Positions 1 through 7,184 of a DNA stretch of 11,902 nucleotides are shown piece by piece (position 1 is the stretch's first letter; each line of letters starts with the position of its first letter). This stretch comes from Clostridia bacterium. Its GTDB lineage: Bacteria; Bacillota; Clostridia; Oscillospirales; Acutalibacteraceae. The position numbers and the translations under genes are program-made. The notes below the pieces were generated by a model. The model searched no databases. It was not told the origin of the DNA and saw only the letters and a program-made list of their open reading frames with translations. The stretch spans positions 1 through 11,902 of the forward strand of contig JAKSQR010000031.1 of NCBI GenBank assembly GCA_024404065.1, written 5' to 3'.

Positions 1-28
1 GAAGGTGGGGCTTGTTATTTAATATTTA
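1..28. terminator. Probable 3' arm and tail of a terminator cut by the window edge
   Basis: The first bases read GGTGGGGC followed by TTGTTATTTAATATT. This closely resembles the right arm and T-rich tail of the complete terminator at 10006-10028 (GGTGGTGC then TTGTTGTTTTAATAT). The left arm would lie outside the window. It probably separates the minus-strand 112-aa gene from whatever lies to the left. This is inferred from similarity only. Confidence 0.35.
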
Positions 29-29
29 C

Positions 30-368
30 TTAGAATGAAATACCTAAGTCAGCAAGGTCAAGGTTAAGTACATCAAGTACAACAAATACTATGATGAGAA
101 GGCCCTGAACAAGTGCAAGAAGGGGGAAGAAAACAACATAAAGAGCTGCTGAGCCGAAATCCTGAATTGCGAACTGAGGAAGTGAAATCTTACCCTCTAA
201 GTCCTTGAATAAAGGAATTTCAAACTTTGACTTTTCTTCTGTTTCCTCTTCGGGAACTTCTTCAACTGCTGCTTCATCCTTCTGCTGGTCATCTGCTGCA
301 TAAGCAACAACTGACATTGCTGAGAAAGCCATTAAAATTGCAAGTAAAACTGCTAAAATCTTTTTCAT
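30..368 (-). CDS. Small exported/membrane protein with acidic linker, unknown function (112 aa)
   Basis: I do not recognise the family. The ATG at 366-368 is preferred over the upstream in-frame ATG at 446. It is preceded by AGAGAGG about 11 nt upstream, it starts a classical signal peptide, and the upstream option would begin inside the promoter. Residues 1-24 form a signal peptide (MKK, hydrophobic core, AYA before Ala25). Residues 26-47 are very acidic (Asp/Glu-rich). Residues 48-72 are mixed, and 73-98 are a strongly hydrophobic segment likely to span the membrane, followed by a short tail ending in GISF. The expected product is either a membrane-anchored protein with an acidic outer region or a secreted protein that inserts in membranes. 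It lies downstream of ileS on the same strand but has its own promoter. No catalytic motif is visible. Confidence 0.75.
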   Translation of the reverse strand: MKKILAVLLAILMAFSAMSVVAYAADDQQKDEAAVEEVPEEETEEKSKFEIPLFKDLEGKISLPQFAIQDFGSAALYVVFFPLLALVQGLLIIVFVVLDVLNLDLADLGISF

Positions 369-424
369 AATAAAACATTCCTCTCTGATATAAAGGATAC
401 TGCGGACAAACTGCCCTTTGGTGT

Positions 425-453
425 AGTATATCACACAGGTATTCAAGTTTCAA
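425..453 (-). promoter_or_regulatory. Sigma-A promoter for the 112-aa protein gene
   Basis: On the minus strand, TTGAAA (448-453) and TATACT (425-430) are separated by exactly 17 nt. This predicts a start near 417-419 and a leader of about 50 nt ending in the AGAGAGG ribosome site. The promoter lies wholly between ileS and the small gene, so the small gene can be transcribed on its own. Confidence 0.65.
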
Positions 454-472
454 TATTTTTTATTATTTCTTT

Positions 473-498
473 TTAAGAGCGGTCTGCTCTTAAGCAGA
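473..498. other. Two mutually exclusive hairpins just after ileS
   Basis: Two perfect inverted repeats overlap here. TTAAGAGC (473-480) pairs with GCTCTTAA (486-493) around a 5-nt loop, and TCTGCT (483-488) pairs with AGCAGA (493-498) around a 4-nt loop. They share bases and cannot form together. The ileS stop (499-501) is immediately upstream on the minus strand. Neither hairpin is followed by a T-run on that strand (the next bases are AAAGAAATAATA), so this is not a canonical intrinsic terminator. It may stabilise or process the ileS 3' end. Confidence 0.4.
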
Positions 499-3400
499 TT
501 AGTTTTTCTCAACGCCAAGGGTTACCTTTTCGCCATTGATATCAAGCTCATTTGAGTATGAGCCGCCTGCAGCGTAAATAACATCTGTAGCAAGTACATC
601 GTGGGTGATGCCTGCCTTGTTTGCTTCAAGTATAGCTGCAATCTTTTCGTTACCATCACAGTAAATCTTGATTGTATCCATAACCTCAAAGCCTGCCTTT
701 TTACGCATATCCTGAATCTTGGAGGTAAGCTCACGTACAAAGCCTTCCTCAATAAGCTCAGGTGTAAGGTTTGTATCAAGTATTACGGTAATACCATTGT
801 CGCTTTCTGCCTGGAAGCCTTCCTTCTGAACGGTTTCAATAAGAAGGTCCTCGGTAGCAAGGGCAATTTCCTGACCCTCAATATTAAGCTTGATTGCGCC
901 TTCGGTATCAAGCTGCTTCTTTGCCTCTGAACCGTCAAGGCTCATAAGAGCGTTACGGATAGCACCTATAAGCTTGCCGTACTTGGGACCAAGTGTCTTA
1001 AGCTGTGGCTTGAAGGTATATGAAACATAGCTGGATGAGTCATTTACAAACTCAACCTTCTTAATATTAAGCTCATCCTCAACAATAGCAAGGAACTCCT
1101 CAGGAAGTTCACGGGGAACACCTACAAACATCTTGCCAAGAGGCTGTCTGTTCTTGATGTTTGAGCCGTTACGTGCTGCACGGCCAAGAGCAACAACATT
1201 AAGTGTTTCATCCATATATGCTTCAAGGTCCTTGTTGATGTAAGCAGGATTTGAAACAGGATAATCACAAAGGTGAATGCTTTCGGGTGCATCAGGATTA
1301 ACGGACTTTACAAGGTTCTGGTAGATATCCTCTGTCATAAAGGGAATCATGGGAGCAGCAAGCTTGATAACTGTTTCAAGTGCGGTGTAGAGGGTCATAT
1401 AAGCGTTAATCTTATCCTCATCACTATTCTGCTTCCAGAATCTTTCTCTGCCACGGCGAACATACCAGTTACTCATTTCGTCAACGAAGGTCTGGAGTGC
1501 TCTTGCAGCCTCAGGGATTGCATAATCTGCAAGGTAGCCGTCAACTGTATCAATTACTGTATTAAGTCTTGAGAGCAGCCACTTATCCATAATGGAAAGC
1601 TTGCTGTAATCAAGTGTATGCTTTGTTGGGTCAAAGTTATCTATGCTTGCATAAAGAATATAGAAAGCATAAGTATTCCAGAGTGTACCCATAAACTTAC
1701 GCTGACCCTCTGTAACTGCCTTATCGTGGAAACGGTTGGGAAGCCAGGGAGCAGAGTTAGTGTAGAAGTACCAACGGATTGCATCTGCACCAAGATTTTT
1801 AAGTGCGTCAAATGGGTCTACTGCATTGCCCTTGGATTTGGACATCTTCTGACCATTTTCATCCTGAACAAGACCAAGAACTATAACGTTCTCATAAGGG
1901 CTCTTATCAAAGAGGAGGGTGGAAATAGCCATAAGTGAGTAGAACCAGCCTCTTGTCTGGTCAACAGCCTCTGAAATAAACTTTGCAGGGAACTGCTGCT
2001 CAAACTTCTCTTTATTTTCAAATGGATAATGATGCTGTGCAAAGGGCATTGAGCCTGAATCGTACCAGCAGTCAATAACCTCAGGTACTCTCTTCATCTG
2101 CTTGCCACACTTTTCGCACTTGATTGTAACATCATCAATAAACGGTCTGTGAAGCTCGATATCGTCAGGACAGTTATCGCTCATTTCTTTAAGCTCTGCA
2201 ATAGAGCCGATAGCGTGCCTATGACCACATTCACACTCCCAGATGTTAAGTGGTGTACCCCAGTAACGGTTACGGGAAATACCCCAGTCCTGAATATTCT
2301 CAAGCCAGTCACCAAATCTGCCCTTACCGATTGATTCGGGAATCCAGTTAACTGTGTTGTTATTCTTTACAAGATTATCACGAACTGCGGTCATCTTAAT
2401 GAACCAGGATTCTCTTGCATAGTAGATGAGAGGTGTGTCACATCTCCAGCAGTGAGGATACTCATGCTCCATCTTAGGTGCGGAGAAGAGGATACCTCTG
2501 CCGTCAAGCTCTTTAAGAACCTCAGGGTCACAGCTGACTGCACCTTCGTCAATTTCAGCCTGCTTGGGCTTTGCTCTCATACCAGCAAAGGGAGTTTCTG
2601 CCTTCATTACACCGTGCTCGTCAACCATCTGTACAAAGGGAGCATCATACTTACGGCCAACACGGGCGTCATCCTCACCGAATGCGGGAGCTATATGTAC
2701 AATACCTGTACCATCTGACATGGTTACGTAGGTATCACAGTAAACAAAGAATGCCTTTTTGCCCTGCTTATCAGCTACATCCTTAGCGCACTGATAAAGG
2801 GGCTCATACTCTTTATATTCAAGGTCAATGCCCTTAAATTCCTCAATGATTTCATAAGCGGGAGTACCTTCCTCACGCTCAATACCACCAAGTACGTTAT
2901 CAAGAAGAGCTTTTGCCATATAGTATGTAAAGCCATCTGCTGCCTTAACCTTGCAGTAGGTTTCGTCAGGGTTAACGCAAAGACCGATATTTGATGCAAG
3001 GGTCCAGGGTGTGGTAGTCCATGCAAGGAAGTAAGCATCCTCACCTACTACCTTAAAGCGAACTACTGCTGTACGCTCTTTAAGTGTCTTATAGCCCTGT
3101 GCTACCTCGTGAGATGAAAGAGGTGTACCACAACGGGGGCAGTAAGGAACAATCTTGAAGCCCTTGTAAAGAAGGCCCTTATTCCAGATTTCCTTAAGTG
3201 ACCACCACTCGGACTCAATAAAGTTATTATGGTATGTTACATAGGGGTCATTCATATCAGCCCAGAAACCAACTGTGCCTGAGAAATCCTCCCACATACC
3301 CTTGTATTTCCAAACGCTCTCCTTACAATGGCTGATGAAGGGCTCAAGGCCGTAATCTTCAATCTGGTCCTTACCATTGATGCCAAGCATCTTTTCTACC

Positions 3401-3684
3401 TCAAGCTCAACGGGAAGACCGTGAGTATCCCAACCTGCCTTACGGGGTACAAACTCACCCTTCATTGTGTGGTATCTTGGAATCATATCCTTGATAACTC
3501 TGGTAAGAACGTGACCGATGTGAGGCTTACCATTAGCTGTGGGAGGGCCATCATAGAATGTGTAGGTAGGGCAACCCTCTCTGATTTTCATACTCTTTTC
3601 AAAAATTTCGTTTTTGTTCCAGAAGTCAAGCACTTCTTTTTCTCTCTCAACAAAGTTGAGATTTGTGGAAACCTTTTTGTACAT
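499..3684 (-). CDS. ileS: Isoleucyl-tRNA synthetase, type 2 (long form)
   Basis: This cytoplasmic class I aminoacyl-tRNA synthetase charges tRNA-Ile with isoleucine using ATP and edits misactivated valine. The 1061-aa protein is complete. The HIGH signature is exact at residues 55-58 (within DGPPTANGKPHIGH), and KMSKS is at 613-617. The WDTHGLPVE segment follows the Rossmann entry. The inserted editing (CP1) region includes Cys pairs at 182/185 and 412/415, and further CxC/CxxC pairs occur before the KMSKS loop. After the anticodon-binding helical domain there is a C-terminal extension of about 200 residues typical of the longer IleS type; common short IleS proteins have about 920 residues. 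The start at 3684 has AGGAGG 7 nt upstream. No T-box leader motif was found upstream. In other organisms type 2 enzymes are the mupirocin-insensitive class; this is family knowledge and was not tested here. Confidence 0.98.
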   Translation of the reverse strand: MYKKVSTNLNFVEREKEVLDFWNKNEIFEKSMKIREGCPTYTFYDGPPTANGKPHIGHVLTRVIKDMIPRYHTMKGEFVPRKAGWDTHGLPVELEVEKMLGINGKDQIEDYGLEPFISHCKESVWKYKGMWEDFSGTVGFWADMNDPYVTYHNNFIESEWWSLKEIWNKGLLYKGFKIVPYCPRCGTPLSSHEVAQGYKTLKERTAVVRFKVVGEDAYFLAWTTTPWTLASNIGLCVNPDETYCKVKAADGFTYYMAKALLDNVLGGIEREEGTPAYEIIEEFKGIDLEYKEYEPLYQCAKDVADKQGKKAFFVYCDTYVTMSDGTGIVHIAPAFGEDDARVGRKYDAPFVQMVDEHGVMKAETPFAGMRAKPKQAEIDEGAVSCDPEVLKELDGRGILFSAPKMEHEYPHCWRCDTPLIYYARESWFIKMTAVRDNLVKNNNTVNWIPESIGKGRFGDWLENIQDWGISRNRYWGTPLNIWECECGHRHAIGSIAELKEMSDNCPDDIELHRPFIDDVTIKCEKCGKQMKRVPEVIDCWYDSGSMPFAQHHYPFENKEKFEQQFPAKFISEAVDQTRGWFYSLMAISTLLFDKSPYENVIVLGLVQDENGQKMSKSKGNAVDPFDALKNLGADAIRWYFYTNSAPWLPNRFHDKAVTEGQRKFMGTLWNTYAFYILYASIDNFDPTKHTLDYSKLSIMDKWLLSRLNTVIDTVDGYLADYAIPEAARALQTFVDEMSNWYVRRGRERFWKQNSDEDKINAYMTLYTALETVIKLAAPMIPFMTEDIYQNLVKSVNPDAPESIHLCDYPVSNPAYINKDLEAYMDETLNVVALGRAARNGSNIKNRQPLGKMFVGVPRELPEEFLAIVEDELNIKKVEFVNDSSSYVSYTFKPQLKTLGPKYGKLIGAIRNALMSLDGSEAKKQLDTEGAIKLNIEGQEIALATEDLLIETVQKEGFQAESDNGITVILDTNLTPELIEEGFVRELTSKIQDMRKKAGFEVMDTIKIYCDGNEKIAAILEANKAGITHDVLATDVIYAAGGSYSNELDINGEKVTLGVEKN

Positions 3685-3772
3685 ATTTAATCCTCCTGAC
3701 AGAGTGATAATTTACCATTTTGTTTGTCGCTTTGTACTCATACTATCCCATTTTATAAGATAATCGTTTAGT

Positions 3773-3801
3773 ATTATAACAATTTTTATTTATAATATCA
3801 A
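3773..3801 (-). promoter_or_regulatory. ileS promoter
   Basis: On the minus strand, TTGATA (3796-3801) and a perfect TATAAT (3773-3778) are separated by 17 nt. Transcription should start near 3766, giving a leader of about 80 nt. That is too short for a T-box riboswitch of usual size. The AGGAGG site at 3692-3697 lies at its end. Confidence 0.75.
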
Positions 3802-3869
3802 GTGTTTTTTACTGAAGAAAACATTTGTACACGCAAAGGCAACACTTTCGCATTTTTCACTTTGTTTTA

Positions 3870-3898
3870 TTGACCTTTTCAAAGCAGGGTGATAGAAT
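3870..3898 (+). promoter_or_regulatory. Promoter of the phosphoesterase gene
   Basis: TTGACC (3870-3875) and TAGAAT (3893-3898) have a 17-nt spacer. The predicted start, near 3905, leaves a leader of only about 20 nt that holds the AAAGGAGG ribosome site (3911-3918). It is divergent to the ileS promoter, with about 68 nt between the two -35 boxes. Confidence 0.65.
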
Positions 3899-3925
3899 AA
3901 TTTCATACAAAAAGGAGGCGCAAAA

Positions 3926-5113
3926 ATGAAAAAGATTATATCGGCTTTGCTCTCACTTATTCTTGTAATAAGCCTTACCTACATGGCTTTTGCAGTGGAT
4001 AACAGCAAAGAGCTTAAATTCAGAGAAGACGGCACCTTTAAAATTTTACAGATTTCAGATACACAGGATGACGCACATCCCGCCTATGATATGATAGAAT
4101 TTGTTAAGCTTTCCATAAAGGAATCAAAGCCTGACTTAATCATATTCACAGGTGACCTTGTAGAGGATAAACGCCCCGGTGACCTTACAAAGGATGACGA
4201 CCCATTTCATGAGGGCGTAGTTGTAAAAAACAATCAGGAAAAGACAACTGAAAACCTTGAAAAAGCTGCGGACAGCGTGCTTAGCATACTTCAGGAAAGC
4301 GGCATTCCCTTTGCTCTTGCACAGGGCAACAACGACCATAACTGCGGTATTTCAGATGCATATTGGCTTAAGATTTACAGCAGGTATTCAAACTGCCTTA
4401 CTACCGATATGAGCAACGACTCCGAGGGTAGAATTGACTATAACATTCTGATAAATGGCACAGACGGAAGCCCTGCATTTAACCTTTGGATTATGGATAC
4501 CGAAAGGGGCGGCACAAACACCGAGCAGGATGACTGGTATAAACAGGCTTCAACTGAGCTTACAAATAAATACGGCAAGGTAATTCCCGCCTTTGTTTTT
4601 GAGCATATTCAGGTGTGTGATATAGGTAATTTATTTGAGGAATGCTCACCCTTTGATGAGGGTGCAAAGGCTTGTGGCTCAAAGGTTGTAAGGCTTAACA
4701 GAGAGATTGCAACTGGCTATAATTTCTTTGGCTATGAGCCCGGTCTTACCAGCCAGCAATTCCTTTCATGGAAGGAGCAGGGTGATGTAATTGGAGCCTT
4801 CTTTGGTCATCAGCATGTAGAGGGATTTTCAGGCAAGGTTGAGGGTATAGAATTAGGCTTTACCTACGGCTGTGAATTTGCTAAAACAGGCCCTTACGGC
4901 TACAGAGTATTCACACTTCACGAGGATGATATTCTGAATTATGATAACGAGCTTTTCACCTATGAAGGCAGTGTAAAAACAGGCAATGCACGCATTGAAA
5001 AGCAGGCAGAAATCAGCTATAAAGAGTATAAAAATCCTGCTGAAAAAGCTTTTTACTCCATTATCAATTTCGTTAAGTTTGCAATAAGCTTTGTAATTGA
5101 CATTTTTGCGTAA
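3926..5113 (+). CDS. Secreted calcineurin-like metallophosphoesterase (Dcr2-like)
   Basis: This is a predicted dinuclear-metal phosphoesterase acting outside the cytoplasmic membrane; its substrate is unknown. Residues 1-23 are a signal peptide (MKK, hydrophobic core, AFA before Val24). The metallophosphoesterase motifs occur in order: SDTQ at 44-47 (Asp45 metal ligand, with Gln47 where many members have His), GD at 76-77, GNND at 134-137, His227 in a FEH context, and GHQH at 294-297. The last 23 residues or so (373-395) are hydrophobic with spaced Lys/Asp and could be an amphipathic or membrane-associated tail. The 395-aa protein starts at 3926 behind AGGAGG with a 7-nt spacer. The gene has its own promoter and is followed by a strong hairpin with a T-run, so it is probably monocistronic. 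The family is clear; the specific reaction cannot be read from sequence. Confidence 0.9.
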   Translation: MKKIISALLSLILVISLTYMAFAVDNSKELKFREDGTFKILQISDTQDDAHPAYDMIEFVKLSIKESKPDLIIFTGDLVEDKRPGDLTKDDDPFHEGVVVKNNQEKTTENLEKAADSVLSILQESGIPFALAQGNNDHNCGISDAYWLKIYSRYSNCLTTDMSNDSEGRIDYNILINGTDGSPAFNLWIMDTERGGTNTEQDDWYKQASTELTNKYGKVIPAFVFEHIQVCDIGNLFEECSPFDEGAKACGSKVVRLNREIATGYNFFGYEPGLTSQQFLSWKEQGDVIGAFFGHQHVEGFSGKVEGIELGFTYGCEFAKTGPYGYRVFTLHEDDILNYDNELFTYEGSVKTGNARIEKQAEISYKEYKNPAEKAFYSIINFVKFAISFVIDIFA

Positions 5114-5152
5114 ATTAAGCACAAATAATGAAAATATAAAATAGTAGTTATA

Positions 5153-5181
5153 TTGACATTCCACCTTTATTGTAATAATAT
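5153..5181 (+). promoter_or_regulatory. Consensus promoter for the pgcA operon, embedded in a hairpin
   Basis: A perfect TTGACA (5153-5158) and TAATAT (5176-5181) are spaced by 17 nt. The predicted start, near 5187-5189, lies in the right arm of the overlapping inverted repeat. This gives a short leader (about 30 nt) with GGAGGAG before the ATG at 5217. Almost all of the left arm of the dyad is the promoter spacer. Confidence 0.65.
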
Positions 5182-5199
5182 AAAAGGTGGAATTTTTTT
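5158..5199 (+). terminator. Intrinsic terminator after the phosphoesterase gene
   Basis: ATTCCACCTTT (5158-5168) pairs perfectly over 11 bp with AAAGGTGGAAT (5183-5193) around a 14-nt loop, followed by a run of Ts to 5199. This is a standard Rho-independent terminator for the gene ending at 5113. The same bases overlap the promoter at 5153-5181, so the dyad could also act as an operator. Confidence 0.75.
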
Positions 5200-5216
5200 A
5201 GTTGGAGGAGAGCATT

Positions 5217-6935
5217 ATGAACAACGTAAAAGAGTTATACGAAATATGGCTTAAGGGCACAGAAAATAACGAAGAAATGCACGCAGAGCTTACCGCTATT
5301 GCAGGCAACGAGGATGAAATCCTTGACCGTTTTTACCGCAACCTTGAGTTTGGTACAGCAGGTCTTCGTGGTGTGCTTGGTGCAGGCACTAACAGAATGA
5401 ATACCTACACAGTAGGTCAGGCTACTCAGGGCCTTGCAGATTACCTTAACAGCCAGTATGAAAAGTCATCTGTTGCAATAGGATATGACTCCAGAATCAA
5501 ATCTGATGTTTTCGCTCAGCAGAGTGCAAAAATCCTTGCAGCAAACGGCATTAAAGTATATCTTTACCCTGTTCTTGAGCCCACTCCACTTATCAGCTAT
5601 GCAGTTATGAGACTTCAGTGCCAGAGTGGTATTGTAATTACTGCAAGCCACAACCCCTCAAAGTATAATGGCTACAAGTGCTATGACCCAAGAGGCTATC
5701 AGATGACCGAAGAGGCTGCAGCCGCAACCTACGAATATATTCAGAAAACTGATATGTTCACAGGCGTTAAAATTATGGATTTTGATAAGGCTATGGCTGA
5801 AGGCCTTATTGAGTATATTTCAGATGAAATTCTTGAGGAGTACTATGCTCTCTGCCTCAAGAGACCTCTTCACCCTGAAATTGTAGCAAATAGTGATGTT
5901 AAAATCATCTACTCCCCTCTTAATGGTACAGGTAACGTGCCCGTACGCACTGTACTTGACAGAGCAGGCTATAAGAATATCGCAATAGTAAAAGAGCAGG
6001 AAATGCCTGATGGCAACTTCCCCACCTGCCCCTATCCCAACCCTGAAATTCGTCAGGTATTTGAAAAGGGTCTTGAGATGACCGCAACCGACAAGGCAGA
6101 TTTACTGCTTGCAACTGACCCCGACTGTGACAGAGTAGGTACTGCTGTACTTACAGGTGATGAGTACAAGCTTCTCAGCGGTAACGATATCGGCGCATTG
6201 CTTGTAAATTATATTCTTTCACAGAGAAAGGCTCTCGGCACTCTTCCCGAAACACCTATCATTGTTAAATCCTTTGTTTCCACAAAGCTTGTTGATAAAA
6301 TCTGTGAGAAGTATGGCGCAAAGCTTGTTGACGTACTTACAGGCTTCAAGTATATAGGCGAGGTTATCTGCAACCTTGATGCAGAGGGCAAAAAGGATAA
6401 CTTCATTATGGGCTTTGAGGAAAGCTACGGCTACCTTATAGGCGACCATGCAAGGGATAAGGACGCAGTTGCTGCATCACTTATGATTTGCGAAATGACA
6501 GCTTACTATAAATCCATCGGCAAAACTCTTTGTGATGTACTTAATGAGCTTTATGAGGAATTTGGCTTCTACTGCAACAAGCTTCTCTCATTTACATTTG
6601 AGGGCGCAGATGGTATGGCAAAGATGGCTGAAATTATGGCAGATACCGCTGCAAATACTCCAAGTGAGATTGCAGGCTACAAGGTTCTCCAGGCATATAA
6701 CTACAACACAAGCACAGTAACCGATATGGAGAGCGGTGCTGTTTCTGCCCTTACATTACCTAAGGCAAATGTACTTGCATTCGGTCTGCCCGATGGCAAA
6801 TTTGCAATTATCAGACCTTCAGGCACAGAGCCTAAAATCAAGATTTACCTTACAGGTATTGGTGATAGCTTTGCAGAGGCTGAGGCAGTTGCAGATAAAA
6901 TTGGTGAAGGCATGAAAAAGCTTCTCAAAATTTAA
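5217..6935 (+). CDS. pgcA: Alpha-phosphoglucomutase / phosphohexomutase
   Basis: This cytoplasmic enzyme interconverts glucose-1-phosphate and glucose-6-phosphate, and possibly mannose phosphates, through a phosphoserine intermediate. It feeds glycogen, UDP-glucose and envelope polysaccharide synthesis or glycolysis. The family motifs are intact: LEFGTAGLRG near the N-terminus, the catalytic serine loop TASHNP with Ser144, the metal loop DPDCDR (Asp301, Asp303, Asp305), the sugar-binding loop GFEESYG (399-405), and the phosphate-binding RPSGTEPK (533-540). Length is 572 aa, as expected for the long PgcA-type mutase. The ATG at 5217 is chosen because GGAGGAG lies 6 nt upstream; an in-frame TTG at 5202 overlaps that ribosome site and is unlikely. 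It is the first gene of a plus-strand run, and its stop is 12 nt before the next ATG. The split between phosphoglucomutase and phosphomannomutase activity is not certain from sequence. Confidence 0.95.
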   Translation: MNNVKELYEIWLKGTENNEEMHAELTAIAGNEDEILDRFYRNLEFGTAGLRGVLGAGTNRMNTYTVGQATQGLADYLNSQYEKSSVAIGYDSRIKSDVFAQQSAKILAANGIKVYLYPVLEPTPLISYAVMRLQCQSGIVITASHNPSKYNGYKCYDPRGYQMTEEAAAATYEYIQKTDMFTGVKIMDFDKAMAEGLIEYISDEILEEYYALCLKRPLHPEIVANSDVKIIYSPLNGTGNVPVRTVLDRAGYKNIAIVKEQEMPDGNFPTCPYPNPEIRQVFEKGLEMTATDKADLLLATDPDCDRVGTAVLTGDEYKLLSGNDIGALLVNYILSQRKALGTLPETPIIVKSFVSTKLVDKICEKYGAKLVDVLTGFKYIGEVICNLDAEGKKDNFIMGFEESYGYLIGDHARDKDAVAASLMICEMTAYYKSIGKTLCDVLNELYEEFGFYCNKLLSFTFEGADGMAKMAEIMADTAANTPSEIAGYKVLQAYNYNTSTVTDMESGAVSALTLPKANVLAFGLPDGKFAIIRPSGTEPKIKIYLTGIGDSFAEAEAVADKIGEGMKKLLKI

Positions 6936-6947
6936 GGAGTTAAAGAT

Positions 6948-7184
6948 ATGAACAAGAAAAGAAACTTATTTATCAGAATTATGTGCATCTTCCTTGCTGC
7001 ACTTATGGTGCTTGGCATTGTAGTAGCAGGCATTTCCGCCTTTGCTGTAGATGCAACTGAGGCTGCCCCACTTCCCGACACAGGCAGCGGTGATATTGCA
7101 ATACCCATCATAATTGTAGCCTTACTTGTAGTTGCAGTTGTAATTGTAATTGTATGCGCAGTTACAGGTAAAAAGAAGAAATGA
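6948..7184 (+). CDS. LPDTG mini-protein, putative sortase substrate (78 aa)
   Basis: I know no function for this protein. It starts at 6948 with AAGGAG 8 nt upstream. The layout is that of a cell-wall-anchored protein reduced to its sorting signals. Residues 1-33 form a signal peptide (NKKR start, hydrophobic core, AFA before Val34), with LPDTG at 42-46. A hydrophobic stretch of about 20 residues follows (52-72), then GKKKK at the C-terminus. If signal peptidase cuts after Ala33 and sortase after Thr45, the exported piece is only 12 residues (VDATEAAPLPDT). It could instead stay as a two-helix membrane peptide. The gene sits between pgcA (12-nt gap) and the MBL-fold gene, whose ATG overlaps its stop codon, so co-expression is likely. 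No sortase gene is in the window. Confidence 0.8.
   Translation: MNKKRNLFIRIMCIFLAALMVLGIVVAGISAFAVDATEAAPLPDTGSGDIAIPIIIVALLVVAVVIVIVCAVTGKKKK

Noticed and set aside
473..498. Intrinsic terminator for ileS
   Set aside because: Perfect stems exist, but on the minus strand they are followed by an A-rich tract rather than a T-run.
3328..3690. 120-aa plus-strand frame and several others inside ileS
   Set aside because: These are antisense shadows of a well-supported ileS with unbroken family motifs.
3698..3925. T-box riboswitch before ileS
   Set aside because: No TGGNACCGCG-like sequence or specifier-loop layout on the minus strand, and the promoter leaves too short a leader.
5202..5216. TTG start for the phosphoglucomutase, 5 codons upstream
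   Set aside because: The TTG overlaps the GGAGGAG ribosome site that is ideally placed for the ATG at 5217.
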